A stretch of 64,000 nucleotides of DNA from Biomphalaria glabrata (GCF_947242115.1 NC_074711.1:8126434-8190433); one strand, 5' to 3'. Shown: positions 35,116 through 47,435, counted from the first letter of the stretch. The notes: a model not told the origin generated them from the letters alone. Numbers and translations are program-made.

Positions 35116-36041
35116 CCATATTAGTGATGCCCAAAATACGGCATCGGGCCACATCCGTACCGCCGAATAGTCAGCACAAAAGTAGAAAATCCCCTCTCCA
35201 GAAAAAAAAAGAGTAAAAAAATATTTCTCTACGTTAGGGTAAAGGAATTGATACCGTTAGTTAGTCAACATATTTGTTTTATAAACAAACAGTGGTTGTT
35301 TTTACATAACTTAATATTAAACAGCTTTATGAAACCAAACACATACATAAATAAGGCGACATTCTTGGGTTGAGACGTGATTGCTACATTTCGTCTAGAG
35401 TGGAGGTTTGATGAGAATATTTACCAAAAAGAGATAAGAAAATGAGTCGACTTTAGGGCTAGTTAGCTACAGAGTTGTTCACAGTCTAAGTAGAAGACAT
35501 CTCGGCAAATGCATAAAAATTTTCTTGCTAACAATGATGGAAAAAATGAGTTCTGAAAAGAAGAATGCTGTTGAGGCTGTCAACCTTTCTCGTGACGGTT
35601 ACAAGGCAAGTTAAAGACATGCGTAAATATCTCCATTTAAAACCAACAGACAAAGCAGATTTCGAAATGTTTTCTATTGCCGCTGATGAGTCTACTGACA
35701 TCTTATGCCGCTCAAAAGCGTATTGTATGTATTTGGCGGTACAAACAGCAGTTTTGAAATCAGAGAAGTTAGTAGCAATGAGGAACATGCAAGGGAACAC
35801 CTCTACCGAAGTCCTGTCAAAGAGGTTTCAACCATCACACAGGATCATTCTATTACTAGGGAGAATTAGCGAGAGTTACTACTGATAGTGCCAAAAGTAT
35901 GGTTGACAAGCAAGATTAGAAAAGTTGTTGAATCAAATGGAACCGAGCCTCCATGGCTTCATTGAATTAATCACAAACAAAATCTTTTTGGCTTCTTGTT
36001 CAGCCTGGAACATGTGATGATGATCGTGTTAGGTTGAAGTC

Positions 36042-36237
36042 CAGGGGCGTGGCTAGGAAGTTTCCATCGTTTGGGGTCCCGGGGACTTGGCCTCTTTGGT
36101 GGCCCCTGCAATTTGTGCGATATTTAATTTTTAATGTAAATAACACTCATTTGGGGCCCGCACTCAAGTGGAAGCCCGGGGGGGGGGGATTTTCAAATTC
36201 TTCCCCTCCTCCCCCCACCACCCTAGCTACGCCACTG
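36042..36237. mobile_element. hAT MITE of the CAGTGGCGTAGCTAG family
   Basis: Ends CAGGGGCGTGGCTAGG and CTAGCTACGCCACTG, 196 bp, flanks TTGAAGTC and TGTAAGTC. It interrupts the transposase remains of 35122-38197. Confidence 0.78.
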
Positions 36238-36517
36238 TGTAAGTCGTTTTGAAAATCCATTTGCGGTCAATCTGTCAAGTGCCCAGATAGAGCTGCTACT
36301 GGAACTGGTAGATTTATAATGCTAGACATCACTGCTTCACAGATTTCAAGTGATTCCGACAATTGAGCTCGTCTCCGTTTGCGGAAACTTTTCTAAGTCT
36401 CCGAAAAGAAACGTTAACAAATATCACAATAATTACTAGCACTTAATTTAAATTAATTTTCAGTGATAAGTCTTGCGAAACCTATATTACGTAATCTTCT
36501 CACGGACGATTCTAGAT

Positions 36518-37977
36518 TCAATGTTCTACCCTTTGGGGGTCGAATGACCATTTGTCAGGGGTCGCCAAAGATCATTGGAAATTTGGGTTTTTAATCTATT
36601 AATCATCAGAATTTTTTTTTGTTTTGTTTTTAACAAGCATATTTGTACCTTAGTTGGTATACATTGTCATTTCTGATAACAAAAGAAAGGGACATTACTG
36701 GGATTGATGTCTAATTTACAAACTATGAAACGACCGTTCAACATAAATTTAATAAAATTTAAAAAAATGAGGGTGACATATTTAGGAAGACGGATATTTT
36801 GTTAGTGGATGCAGATGGCACTTTGAGTTAGTGTGTGTAACATCATTGTTTGATGGCAGAGATGGGTTTTTTTTCATTGATAATGGGGTTTTTTTTAGGT
36901 AATGAGTTTGATGCGTTCAAAGTGTTCTGCTATTTCACATTGTCACATGGTTACTGGTTTTATCAGAAAGCAAAAAGAAAAAAAAATACAGAAAATATCC
37001 GATCTGGTAGACAACTTTGTCACCTTGAATAATAAAATGTTACAATGCAAGGATTCAAATACATTATGGCTCAATTTGTCTGAAAAGATCCGTTCGTCCA
37101 AATGAAACGTCCACTTTGGCAAAGAAAACTGGATGAAAATTAAACTTAGATCTTGCCAATTGTGTCTGCTTTCTGTGAGGAAAAAAAGGGCATTGAATCT
37201 GATAGACAGACTACAATGGAAATTTCTGTCAAAGAACATTAGCACTAGCGTACTAGTGAAATTTCACCAAACTTCCAAATCTACATGACATTCTGTTTAC
37301 ACTTTCTAGAAGTCAAAGTTGAAGATGGTCGGAAGACAGAAAGAATTTATTGAGCTCTTCAAAAGCGATGCAGCTAAAAATGATTGTTTTTCAATGCCAG
37401 TGACACAATTCTGGACCACGTTTTTGCACAGATTTCCCAATTTGAGATTGTGTTGCGTCCATTTCTAACAGTAAGATTATATCTTTTGGGAAGCGATGTT
37501 TTCCAGCCTGTTAGTTATAAAGTCTAAAAAAGAATTCGACTTGTTGCTGAAGATGACATTAATTGTGCTCTTACAAAGACTCCTACAAGAATCCAATTTT
37601 CCCAACAAAGGTTGTGGCGTATTTACACATTTGTAGCAATATAGTGGACCTGATTTAATATCATCCTCCACGTTTCGCCATACTTTTGACATTGTCACAC
37701 TAGTATGCACATAATAAGGTGAATACACAATAGAAACGTTAATTAAAGCAACTTATAGACATACATTTTTTTAAAGAAAATTTTTTTTTCTGTGTTCAGC
37801 GTCTATTAATGAAAATAGATACGCCATAGATCAGATATAGGCATTACGATAACGATTTTATAACAGCAAATTTACAATTACATTGGCCTATGAACAAAAA
37901 AAATTATTGTTAGGGGTTTCTACTTAGTGGGGAATAATATGAGGGGGTCGCGGCACTAAAAAGGTTGAGAACCGCTG
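36518..37977 (+). mobile_element. SPIN-like hAT relic with transposase scraps
   Basis: The right end AAAGGTTGAGAACCGCTG is preceded by GGGGGTCGCGGCACTAA; the left part carries GGGGGTCGAATGACC and CAGGGGTCGCCAAAG. These subterminal blocks match SPIN elements as I remember them. Broken frames include FVTLNNKMLQCKDSNTLWL and FWTTFLHRFPNLRLCC. Nested in 35122-38197. Confidence 0.68.
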
Positions 37978-38599
37978 CACTAGCTTGGCCTCTCATCTGT
38001 GCAACAGAATATTTAAAAGTTGGTTTAGGATAAACTTCTCAAGAATTAATGTAAGTACTAGATTCACGGGTTTGTAAAATAAAAATGGCTTATTGTCTAT
38101 TTTCTTTTTTTTTTTTAAACGCTTTGTTGATGTTGATCGCGACACGAGTGTCGGAAATTAAACTGGCCCGCCGGACAAATATGGTTAAGCATCACTGGTC
38201 TAGATGTACGCTATAGATTGGACTTATGACAAAATTGTTTCCTTTGAGCTTGTTTCCGTACAATTGATAGTTAACTGTTTGTACTATTGTACCCTGAAGT
38301 CTTTTGGACTTAAGTGTGTGCATTAACAGAGTATGGTCTTTTTATGTAGCCCAAATGTTGATGGACGTTATCTAAACATTTTGACACACTTGAAGTGTGT
38401 TTACCGGTACAGAAGATATACAGACTAAATACACGTGCGTGATTTGAAACAGTACGTAGACATACTAACCTATATAGATCTACAAACGTTTATAATATGG
38501 TGAATTATAATAGGCCTTTTTTTTTTTCTGTTCCTACGATTAAGGATGAGAAGGCCTACAGTATTTCACGTGACTACACAGACCTGCATAATTAGCAGA

Positions 38600-38866
38600 C
38601 AGGGGCGGACTGGCTATATTGGCATTCAGGCAAATGCCCGATGGGCTGGTACCCAATTGGGCGAGTAGGACCACCAAAAGGGCCTCATGAATACCACCAT
38701 AGAAAGTATTAAATTGTTAGAGGTATTATAGTATTCTGTTGTAAAAGGGACCATTTAATAATGTAGACAGGTAGAACTAGAATTGGATGCCCATCATATG
38801 ATACACAAGTTATAGGCCGAATGGTATAAAATGCCCTGGGCAATTTTGCCACCCTGTCCGTCCCTG
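38600..38866. mobile_element. hAT MITE of the CAGGGGCGGACTGG family
   Basis: Ends CAGGGGCGGACTGGC and GCCACCCTGTCCGTCCCTG, 267 bp, flanks TTAGCAGA and TTTGCAGA (seven of eight). Confidence 0.78.
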
Positions 38867-39359
38867 TTTGCAGATCTACAGACATAGCCGTTGTCCTCAG
38901 TCTAAAAGCTATTTAAGTTTTCTTTAGGTCGTCTGCACCCACGGAGTGCTAAAAGAAAACACAAGCTCCAGTTTGCTCTCACTGAGACAGAGGAAAGAAT
39001 CTGGCATTAGATAGTCTCTGGCAATCAAATCATTAAATAAGAACAATCTTGTATAAACTTTGTCACATGTAAATTATGAGTGAGTCTGGTGTGAATGTAC
39101 ACTTTGGTTTCTTATAGTTATAATGTTTTTTGTTTGGTGTAATGCACAAATTGCAAGACAAATTTCCATACGGATAATAAAGATTATTATTATTATTCAT
39201 GGGCGTAGCCAGGGGGGGGTTTTGGGGGTTCAACCCCCCCCCCGAAATGAAATCCCCCCCCCTTGGGGGGGATTGGAATTTAGTGAATGATTTTTTGCTT
39301 TGATTTTGTTTATTTTAGGTGAGATTTTAATACTAAACCATCAATTGCCCTAGCACAAC

Positions 39360-40090
39360 CAATGGGGTTTTGAGTTTAGAACCCCTTACCAGGGGGTTTT
39401 GAGTTTAAAAACCCCTACCAGGGGGGTTCGAGTTTAAAAACCCCTACCAGGGGTTTTGAGTTTAAAACCCCCTACTAGGGGTTTTGAGTTTTAAACCCCT
39501 ACTTGGGGTTTTTGCAGTTAACCCCCCCCCCCCCTCACTTCAGCGGGGTTTGAAGGTCAAAAATTCCTCTTTAATAATAAAACCAAAAAAAAATTATACA
39601 CTCAAAATGTTTTGAGTGTAGTCAAAGGGGTTTTGAGTTTAAACTCCCCTCCAGTGGAGTTTGAAGCTAAAAAGTACCTCTTCAATATAAATAAAAGCAA
39701 ATTACTCACACTAAAATCTATGAATACACCCAAAGAGGTTTTGAGTTTAAACCCCCCGCCAGGGGGGTTTGAGGCTAAAAAATACATCTTCAGTGTAAGA
39801 AAAAAAGCAAATTACGCACTCAAAATGCTATGAGCGTTGCCAAAAGGGGTTTTGAGTTTAAACCTCCATTCAGAGGGGTTTAATGCTAAAAATACCTCTT
39901 CAATATAAAAAAAAAAGCAAATTACACACTAAAATTATTTTAGCGTAGCCAATCCAATCGGGAGTTTTGAGTTTAAACCCCTCTTCTACAGATGGCGTTT
40001 GTTTAAAGTTTAAAACCCCTCCAGAAGGTTTTGAGTTTAAGATCCCCCTACAGAGCATTTTGAGGTGGAAAACCCCCAACAGATGATTTT
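39360..40090. repeat. Tandem palindromic units inside the hAT element
   Basis: Roughly 28-30-bp units around GGGGTTTTGAGTTTAAAACC pass into longer units of about 115-125 bp with GGCTAAAAAGTACCTCTTCA and AAGCAAATTAC. The short unit can fold on itself (GGGGTTTT pairing with AAAACCCC). Confidence 0.8.
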
Positions 40091-40685
40091 GACTATAAAA
40101 CTTCTCTTTTCGATATAAAATCTAAAGCAAAGTACAGTCACTTAATTCCAAGAGCGTATTCAAGAGTGGTTACACATTTTTACCAGTGGCAGGGCTCCCA
40201 TAATAAACTGCAGTGAATAGTCATCTGCCGAAATTGAAAAACACTAAATGTGGCTCAACAAAGATGGCTAAGACAGATTTTAGGAGTCAGTTATAGAGAT
40301 CGGGTTTAAATCAAGGAAATCCTATGCCGAACTGGGAGTCGACCCTTTATTAAGATTGTGAGAGAGCGACGCATGAGGTTTGCGGGACATGTTCTCCGAC
40401 AAATGAATTACGCATAAGAAGAGTTGCAATGATATCCTAGTACAACTTGACGCCACTCATTCATTGAGGTCCTCAAGGCAGGTGGGAAGAGGCTTCAGAT
40501 ATTACCAGTGACAGATTTTTATGGAAACAGCTTGACGTCAAATGCTCCGAACGGCGCGGTAGGGTCTAAGTCAGTAAGAATAGCACATTAGGTTTTTGAA
40601 ATAAACTTTTTAATAGCAGGAAAATGCAATGTAGATACCTCAGAATATGCATTTTGTTGGCTTTCAATACCAGAAATATTGCTTG

Positions 40686-40946
40686 GCGGCGGGGCTTCGC
40701 CCCGCGCTAGCGCTCCCCAGACCCCATTGCTAGTAATGGCAGGGAATCTACAATTTTATGGAAACAGCTTGACGGCAAATGCGCCAAACGGCGCGGTAGG
40801 GTCTAAGTCAGTAAGAATAGCACATTAGGTTTTTGAAATAAAACTTTTTAATAGCAGGAAAATGCACTGTAGATACCTCAGAATATGCATTTTGTTGGCT
40901 TTCAATATCAGAAATAGTGCTTGGCGGCGGGGCTTCGCCCCGCGCT
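40686..40946. repeat. GC-rich TTCG hairpin, twice
   Basis: GCGGGGCTTCGCCCCGC is a stem with a TTCG loop. It occurs near 40690 and 40930 here and near 46055 in copy 2, followed by a GGGGGAGC/GCTCCCCC pair. Confidence 0.7.
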
Positions 40947-41639
40947 GGGGGAGCGGTAGGAGCTCCCCCAGACCCCCTTGCTAGTATTGACGAGGAATCT
41001 ACAATTTTCCACTAACTCATGGAAGAATCTATTCCAGGGTACAATAAACGTCTTCCGAAAGAAGAATGAAGGGTCAGAATGCAATAAAGATTATGTAGGC
41101 ACACACACACACACACATAAATACATATAAAAAAAAAATTCGCGGGGGGGGGGGGGGGAGTCGGGAGGGGGGGGAGAAAAAAATCCCCCCCCAAACCCCC
41201 CCCCCCCCCCGAAAAAAAATCCTGGCTACGCCCATGTTATTATTATTAAAGACAACTAGACGCCGCGGGACAATTGATACCTAAAAAAAAAAAACTTGCC
41301 GAAGTCATGTTTATAAAAATGAACTAGTCTATACATAAACACGCGTCCATAATAAGCCAGTATCCATTTTAAAAAATGTATTATTAGCAGAAAGAAAAGC
41401 AATGGTAGAGAATGTTAAGCTTACTTCTGTTTTATGTCTGCTATGTTGTCAAAGCGCTTACGCCTACATTATGTTAATAGCGATAGATTTTGTTTTTCTA
41501 TTTCCGAAATCGGGTTTTTCCTTTTTTATTTGTGATAAACAGGACTATATATTTTAAGATAAAAAAAAAAAAATCGCAGCTAAGGAACACATATATAGCC
41601 CTAAGGTCTTTGAAGAGTAAAGTAAATTCATAGACTTAT

Positions 41640-42250
41640 AAATACTACTAGTCGACCGGCGGCGTAGCATACACCGCAATTTTGCAGGGCCGGCCTAAGG
41701 CCACTGCAACCTATGCGACCGCATTGGGCCCCACACTTTCATAGGACCAGCGCTAATTCTAGATGTATAAATTATTAAATTAAACCATATTATATCTTAA
41801 AACAGATTTCCCGCGCCCTCCTGTCGATTTACCAGGAGCTCATGGAAAACTAATAAAAATATACGAAAAAGTCCTTAAAATGTATGGAAAAACAAAAAGA
41901 CAAAAATTGTCATTTTGGGGTGTCATTCAATATGGAAAGTGCTAATCCTACGCGCGATAAATAAAAACGGCATTATGCATTAGCCGTAATTGTGTAATCT
42001 GATGAAAGAAGCTTCTCGCGCCTCAAACTAATGAAGAATTACTTGAGGTCAACACTTCTCAAAGATAGATTAAAACATTTGGCAATTCTTGCTATTGAGC
42101 GTGATCTATGTAGGAACAGAATTATTATGATATACTGTATGACTTTTTGACTTTGCTATACGCAAGGCTCGTAAAGTAATTATGTTCGTAGTAAATATTG
42201 AATAAAATGCAAAGACGAATTTATTTTCTAATACAAACTCTTAAATGTCA
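41640..42250 (+). mobile_element. hAT relic of the CAGGGCCGGCC family
   Basis: Starts CAGGGCCGGCCTAAGGCC at 41685, preceded by ACTAGTCGACCGGCGGCGTA as in two other copies. The transposase C-terminus reads SRLKLMKNYLRSTLLKDRLK, then HLAILAIERDLC (about 42015-42115). Its right end is lost at the junction with the LTR fossil. Confidence 0.7.
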
Positions 42251-42254
42251 CTTA

Positions 42255-43326
42255 TTATCCACTTCCATACCTGTGGTGACACGGTTGCTGTGTGGTCTTT
42301 GGCTCTCGCTCCGTGACGTATGTTTTCACATGATTATTGTAAGCTTCCATCACAGCGTCCATTATGATGTGTTCTCTGAGGGTTTCATATTTGTGATCCA
42401 CTTTTGACAGGTCTACCCATCGATCGAAGTATATCGACATGTTGGTGACGAATATTTGTGGATCGTCGTTCGCCAGAGGTGTCGACTCTTTCAATCTCCT
42501 TCTGTATTCGTAACTTGTGGAGCCAAACTGTCTTAGCAACGCCTCCTTCACGGCCACGTACTCTTTTCTTTCTTCATCTCTCATTTGAAGACAGATGTTG
42601 ATGGCTCTACCTTTTAAGCGCCCCATGAGGCTTCTTGCCCATTCTGTCTGTGGGAGGTTGCATGATGTTGCTATATCCTCAAATCTCAGTAGATATGAGT
42701 CAATGCACTCATTCTGGCTCTCGTCAAATGGAGACATTCTGTCTAATTGTTTGTATTTGTCTAAGTGTTCCTCCTTTTCATTTTGCTGTTCTTTGTCTTT
42801 CTTTTCTTTAAGTTTTAGTTCTAGTTGTAAGATTTCCTTCCTTCTACTATCTTCTTCTTTCTTTTTGGCTTCTTCCCTATTAAATCTCCTTTCTTCCCTT
42901 TCTTCCTCCTGTGTTATTTTTAGTGTAATGAACTTTTCAAGTTCTTCGCCTTGTAGGCCATTTTCCTTGCCCGCTTCTCTAAATATTTTGTACATCGACA
43001 TTTCCACTTACTTGTGCCTCGTCGTATCTCGTCGGGGTCGCCAGTTGTGAAGAAACAAGTCCTTTTACGTTTACAGTGTCTTTTAATTGTGGGACATTTT
43101 AACAAAAAAACATATACACGGCAACGTTATGTGCAGATCTCCTGATTCACTCGCTGACCTTTCTTTTTCTCTCTCGTGTTTACACACTAGTCACTTCCCC
43201 CAAGTCCCCTAACTCTCGATATTCAACACTTGCCCGTGTGTCACGGTTGACCACACAGCAACCGTGTCACCACAATACCCAAACTTGACCCCGCGAAATT
43301 CGTGTTATGACACATAATTCTTCACA
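42255..43326 (-). mobile_element. LTR retroelement fossil: one LTR plus gag part
   Basis: The LTR (43046-43326, about 280 bp) starts TGTGAAG, ends CTTCACA and is followed by TGGCGACCCCGAC, a Ty3/Gypsy-type primer-binding site. Next comes a gag-like reading frame of about 250 codons: a long charged E/K/R helix, then a capsid region resembling the SCAN/Ty3 fold (YVAVKEALLRQFG, FDRWVDL). The element is broken: protease, RT, integrase and the second LTR are not present. The retained gag frame suggests moderate age. Confidence 0.8.
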
Positions 43327-43507
43327 AATAATAAGACACTCTCAGTTTTTAATCTAAAAATACTTTAATAGTATCACAAAATACGTAAACATCATATTTT
43401 CAACTCTCTTCATAGCCATCCCTTCCGGCTTACACCTGTTTGATCCCACTTCCATTCAATATCCAAATTCGCACCATTTTCATTCACACCATGCTGCGCT
43501 ACTACCG

Positions 43508-43866
43508 TAACACAGAAATAAGAGAGTGATCTTTCCTTTACTTCTTCTTCTCGTCCAAACTTTTGAGGGAAGAAGAGAAGTATATATATACTAGTCGACC
43601 CACGGCGTAGCATACGCCGTCATTTTGCAGGGCCGGCCTTATGCCCCTATGTGACCGCAGTGTTCCCCGCATTTTAAAAGGACCCGCGCTAATTCTAGGT
43701 ATAAATTATTATTTAATTAAACCATTTTACAACTTGAGAAAAAGTCGTGGAAATATCCGGAAATTATTAAAATCTTTAGAAAACTAAAAAAAAAATTGCA
43801 GAAATAAGAGAGTGATCTTTCCTTTACTTCTTCTTCTCGTCCAAACTCTTGAGGGAAAAAGAGAAT

Positions 43867-43880
<14 letters not shown>
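43508..43880. repeat. Duplicated flank repeat around a partial hAT
   Basis: AAATAAGAGAGTGATCTTTC with CTTCTTCTTCTCGTCCAAAC occurs at 43508-43596 and again at 43798-43880. Between them lies ACTAGTCGACCC and a partial CAGGGCCGGCC hAT (43628-43797). Confidence 0.65.

Positions 43881-43958
<78 letters not shown>
43868..43958. repeat. (AT)n then (GA)n microsatellites
   Basis: About 50 bp of AT repeat followed by about 40 bp of GA repeat. Confidence 0.92.
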
Positions 43959-43959
43959 T

Positions 43960-44530
43960 CTAGACTGGACATGGAGATTTTTAACACTACAAAAAATGTC
44001 GTGAAATTTTTTTAGAAAACTGGATCAAGGCGTTGTTCTGTAAAGTAGTTGAAAAAAAAGGAAAGATTTTGTTTCAACCCTAACCTATGTAACCTATTAG
44101 TTAATTTTTAGATCTAGATCTAGTAATTGAACATCAAAAATAAGAGTACTCTCGTCTCATAATTATTAATTTGCAACTTTTAGATACATAATCTAGAAAG
44201 ATCTGGGTAATCCATCTATTTAAATGTACATAAGATGATATAAATCAACATGAATTATTTCCATCAAGGATTTTTGAAACATCTCAATGGAAACAAACAG
44301 GAAATGGCTTTGTTTCATATATTTGCGTGATATCCTAGAAATGTTTTTGCATTATTTCTAAACCTTATAAACTAAAGATCATAACTTTTCTAAGACAGAA
44401 AAGATTGATTGGGGCAACTCCCCTAAAAGCCTGAAAAAAAGAGTTTACGTACATAAAAATCTATATATGTATAAGTCTGTGAATCGATCAATCACGGATA
44501 AAAATTTATTTCCGGTTTCCAGTCTAGATA
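43960..44530. other. Unassigned sequence
   Basis: No gene or repeat end recognised. Confidence 0.35.
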
Positions 44531-44534
44531 TAAT

Positions 44535-46307
44535 CATGGGCGTAGCCAGGTTATCCCCCCCCCCGAAATGAAATCCCCCCCCCCCCCCAAGGGAATTTAG
44601 TGACTGATTTTTTGCTTTGATTATTATAGGTGGGATTTTAATACTAAACCATCACTTGCCCCAGCACAACCAAAGGGGTTTTGAGTTTAAAACCCCCTAC
44701 CTGGGGTTTTGAGTTTAAAACCCCCTACCAGGGGGGGTTCGAGTTTAAAAACCCCTACCAAGGGGGTTCGAGTTTAAAAAACCCCTACCAGAAGGTTCGA
44801 GTTTAAAAACCCCTACCAGGGGTTTTGAGTTTAAAACCCTCTACCAGGGGTTTTGAGTTTTAAACCCCCTCCAGTGGAGTTTGAAGCTAAAAAGTACCTC
44901 TTCAATATAAATAAAGCAAATTACTCACTCTAAAATCTATGAGCGTAGCCAAAGGGGTTTTGAGTTTAAACCTCCCGCCAGGGGGGATTGAGGCTAAAAA
45001 GTACATCTTCAGTGTAAGAAAAAAAAGCAAATTACGCACTCAAAATGCTATGAGCGTTGCCAAAAGGGGTTTTGAGTTTAAACCCCCATTCAGAGGGGTT
45101 TGATGTTAAAAATACCTCTTCAATATAAATTTAAAAAAGCAAATTACACACTTAAATTATTTGAGCGTAGCCAATCCAATCGGAGGTTTTGAGTTTAAAC
45201 CCCTCTTCTACAGATGGCTTTTTTTTTTAAGTTTCAATCCCCTCCAGATGGTTTTGAGTTTAAGATCCCCCTACAGAGCATTTTGAGGTGGAAAACCCAA
45301 AACAAATGATTTTGACGATAAAACTTCTCTTTTCGATATAAAATCTAAAGCAAACTACAGTCACTTAATTCCAAGAGCGTATTCAAGCTAAATGGGATTT
45401 TGAATTTAAAGAGATTTTTTAGTTTAACCCCCCCCCCCCAACAGATGACTTTGACTATAAAACTTTCCTTTTCGATATAAAATATAAAGCAAACTACAGT
45501 CACCTAATTCCAAGAGCGTAGTCAGGAGAGATTACACATTTTTACCAGTGGCAGGGCTCCATTAATAAACTGCAGTGAATAGTCATCTGCCGAAATTGAA
45601 AAGCACTAAATGTGGCTCAACAAAGATGGCTAAGACAGATTTTAGGAGTCAGTTATAGAGATCGGGTTTAAATCAAGGAAATCCTATGCCGAACTGGGAG
45701 TCGACCCTTTAGTAAGATTGTGAGAGAGCGACGCGTGAGGTTTGCGGGACATGTTCTCCGACAAAATGAATTACGCATAAGAAGAATTGTAATGATATCC
45801 TAGTACTACTTGACGCCACTCATTCATGGAGGTTCTCATGGCAGGTGGGAAAAGGCTTCAGACATTACCTGTGACAGATTTTTATGGAAACAGCTTGACG
45901 TCAAATGCTTCGAACAGCGCGGGAGGGTCTAAGTCAGTAAGAATAGCACATTAGGTTTTTGTAATAAAACTTTTTAATAGAAGGAAATTGCACTGTAGAT
46001 ACCTCAGAATATGCATTTTGTTGGCTTTCAATACCAGAAATAGTGCTTGGCGGCGGGGCTTCGCCCCGCGCTGGGGGAGTAGACCTCCTTGCTAGTAATG
46101 GCGATGAATCTACAATTTTTCCACTATCTCATGGAAGAACCTATTCTAGGGCACAATAAACGTCTTCCAAAAGAATGAAGGGTCAGAATGTAATAAAGAT
46201 TATGTTTACACACACACACATAAATACATATAAAAAAAAAATTCGCGGGGGGGGGGGATTCCCCCCCTCCCCCCCCCCCCCGAAAAAAAATCCTGGCTAC
46301 GCCCATG
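44535..46307. mobile_element. 2-kb non-coding hAT, CATGGGCGTAGCC family, copy 2
   Basis: Ends as in copy 1, exact 8-bp target duplication GATATAAT (44527-44534 and 46308-46315). Same internal order: palindromic tandem units (44680-45320), LINE 3' piece (45600-45960), one TTCG hairpin near 46055. Copy 1 has one extra tandem duplication of the hairpin segment. Confidence 0.88.
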
Positions 46308-46399
46308 GATATAATATATAAGTCTATGAGCAAATTCTTTTTACAAAGCTTACATATCAATTCAATCTGTCTGTTTACTTATTAACAAATCAAACAAGA

Positions 46400-46915
46400 G
46401 CATAACAATTAAAACTAAAATGCTATTTAACCTTAGTTAGGCCAATATTATAATATGCATCCTCTGTTTGAAAACATAACATAAGAAAACATAAAGAAAC
46501 TAGAACCAATATAAAATAAAGCATTGATATTTTATAACAAATGAATATTCGAATTCGATTAGAATAACATCATTAGTAAAATCACTTAACTTCGAGATAC
46601 TTCAGCACAGTGAAGTGAAGTAACTATAATACATAGATCTAACACACTGGACAATAGTTTACAAATAGAAAAACAAAACATATTTATAAATATTCAAAAA
46701 GACACAAAGGCTTTTTATTCCATGCGCTAGAAAAATTCGTACAGGTGCTCTTTCTTCCCTTGTGCAATTAGAGAACGGAATGAGCTGCCTGAATCAGCCA
46801 GGAAAACCAAAGTCTTGGCAGAATCTAAGTCATTAATATGCATGACTAGATTGACATGCGTAGACCGCAGTTATCTTCTTTTTGTAGTAACGTCTGTAAT
46901 AATAAGCAGATAAGT
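46400..46915 (+). mobile_element. LINE C-terminus and 3' end, CR1/Jockey-like
   Basis: Decayed match to 4385-4640 at the left, then GAGCTGCCTGAATCAGCC and the AACGTCTGTAAT tail. Many stops. Confidence 0.6.
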
Positions 46916-47127
46916 CTGGTGCAGGTATCAGGGTCAAGTATTGTCGGTAGAAACCGAAATTGAAAAATTTTTGAAACAAAAACAAACAAAAAAAAAAAAC
47001 CAAAGCTGCTGACACGTCGAAATTTGGATATTTGTTTTTAGCTCTCTTTTCGGGTCCCCGGGAAAGTAACCCCGCCTGCCGTCCCCCCCCCCCCCCAAAA
47101 TCCTTCCCTGTGTGTGATTAATAATAG

Positions 47128-47250
47128 GGTAGCTGCCTGGTCGTACGGTATGAACTTGAATTGAGGACACGGTGGTCCCGAGTTCACAGCTTGCCCGCTA
47201 ACATCTCCTGACGCAACAATCTTCACTTCTGAAGAAACGTCTGGCGTTAA
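47128..47250 (+). mobile_element. Decayed SINE, family 1
   Basis: GTAGCTGCCTGGTCGTACGG and GAGTTCACAGCTTGCCCGC match 4090-4263. Confidence 0.5.
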
Positions 47251-47329
47251 TGAAACAAATGAAACAACATAAAACACGAAAAACTGTTGGGAGATATTTA
47301 ACACGAAATTAAGAAAGGGTTGATAAGCT

Positions 47330-47435
47330 TTGTTTTTTTAAAGGTATAGGATAATTTTAGTGCATTTTTAAAAGGTATAGGATAATTTTAGTACATTTTT
47401 TAAAGGTATAGGATAATTTTAGTGCATTTTTTTAG
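47330..47435. repeat. Three-copy 35-bp tandem repeat
   Basis: AAAGGTATAGGATAATTTTA occurs three times in a row with near-perfect identity. Confidence 0.9.

Larger units (their letters stand above)
35122..38197 (+). mobile_element. hAT relic (GTF2IRD2-like) hosting two other hAT elements
   Basis: Left end AGTGATGCCCAAAATACGG and right end GGTTAAGCATCACTG are inverted matches, with GGGCC/GGCCC just inside. Transposase scraps: LVTVTRQVKDMRKYL, FEMFSIAADESTDILC (35660-35710) and, beyond a MITE, FENPFAVNLSSAQIELLLEL. The ADESTD motif is typical of this hAT branch. It contains a MITE (36042-36237) and a SPIN-like element (36518-37977). Dead. Confidence 0.68.
39198..41236. mobile_element. 2-kb non-coding hAT, CATGGGCGTAGCC family, copy 1
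   Basis: Ends CATGGGCGTAGCCAGG and CCTGGCTACGCCCATG, with exact 8-bp target duplication TTATTATT. Inside are a tandem array of GGGGTTTTGAGTTTAAA units (39360-40090), a captured LINE 3' end (40240-40570), and a 240-bp segment with a GCGGGGCTTCGCCCCGC hairpin that is present twice in tandem here. No transposase, so it must have been moved by another hAT. Confidence 0.88.

Noticed and set aside
39360-40090. A CRISPR-like array
   Set aside because: Units are contiguous, palindromic and variable in length, with no unique spacers, inside a eukaryotic transposon.
42595-43050. A serine-rich secreted protein on the plus strand
   Set aside because: It is the reverse of the charged helix in the gag fossil.
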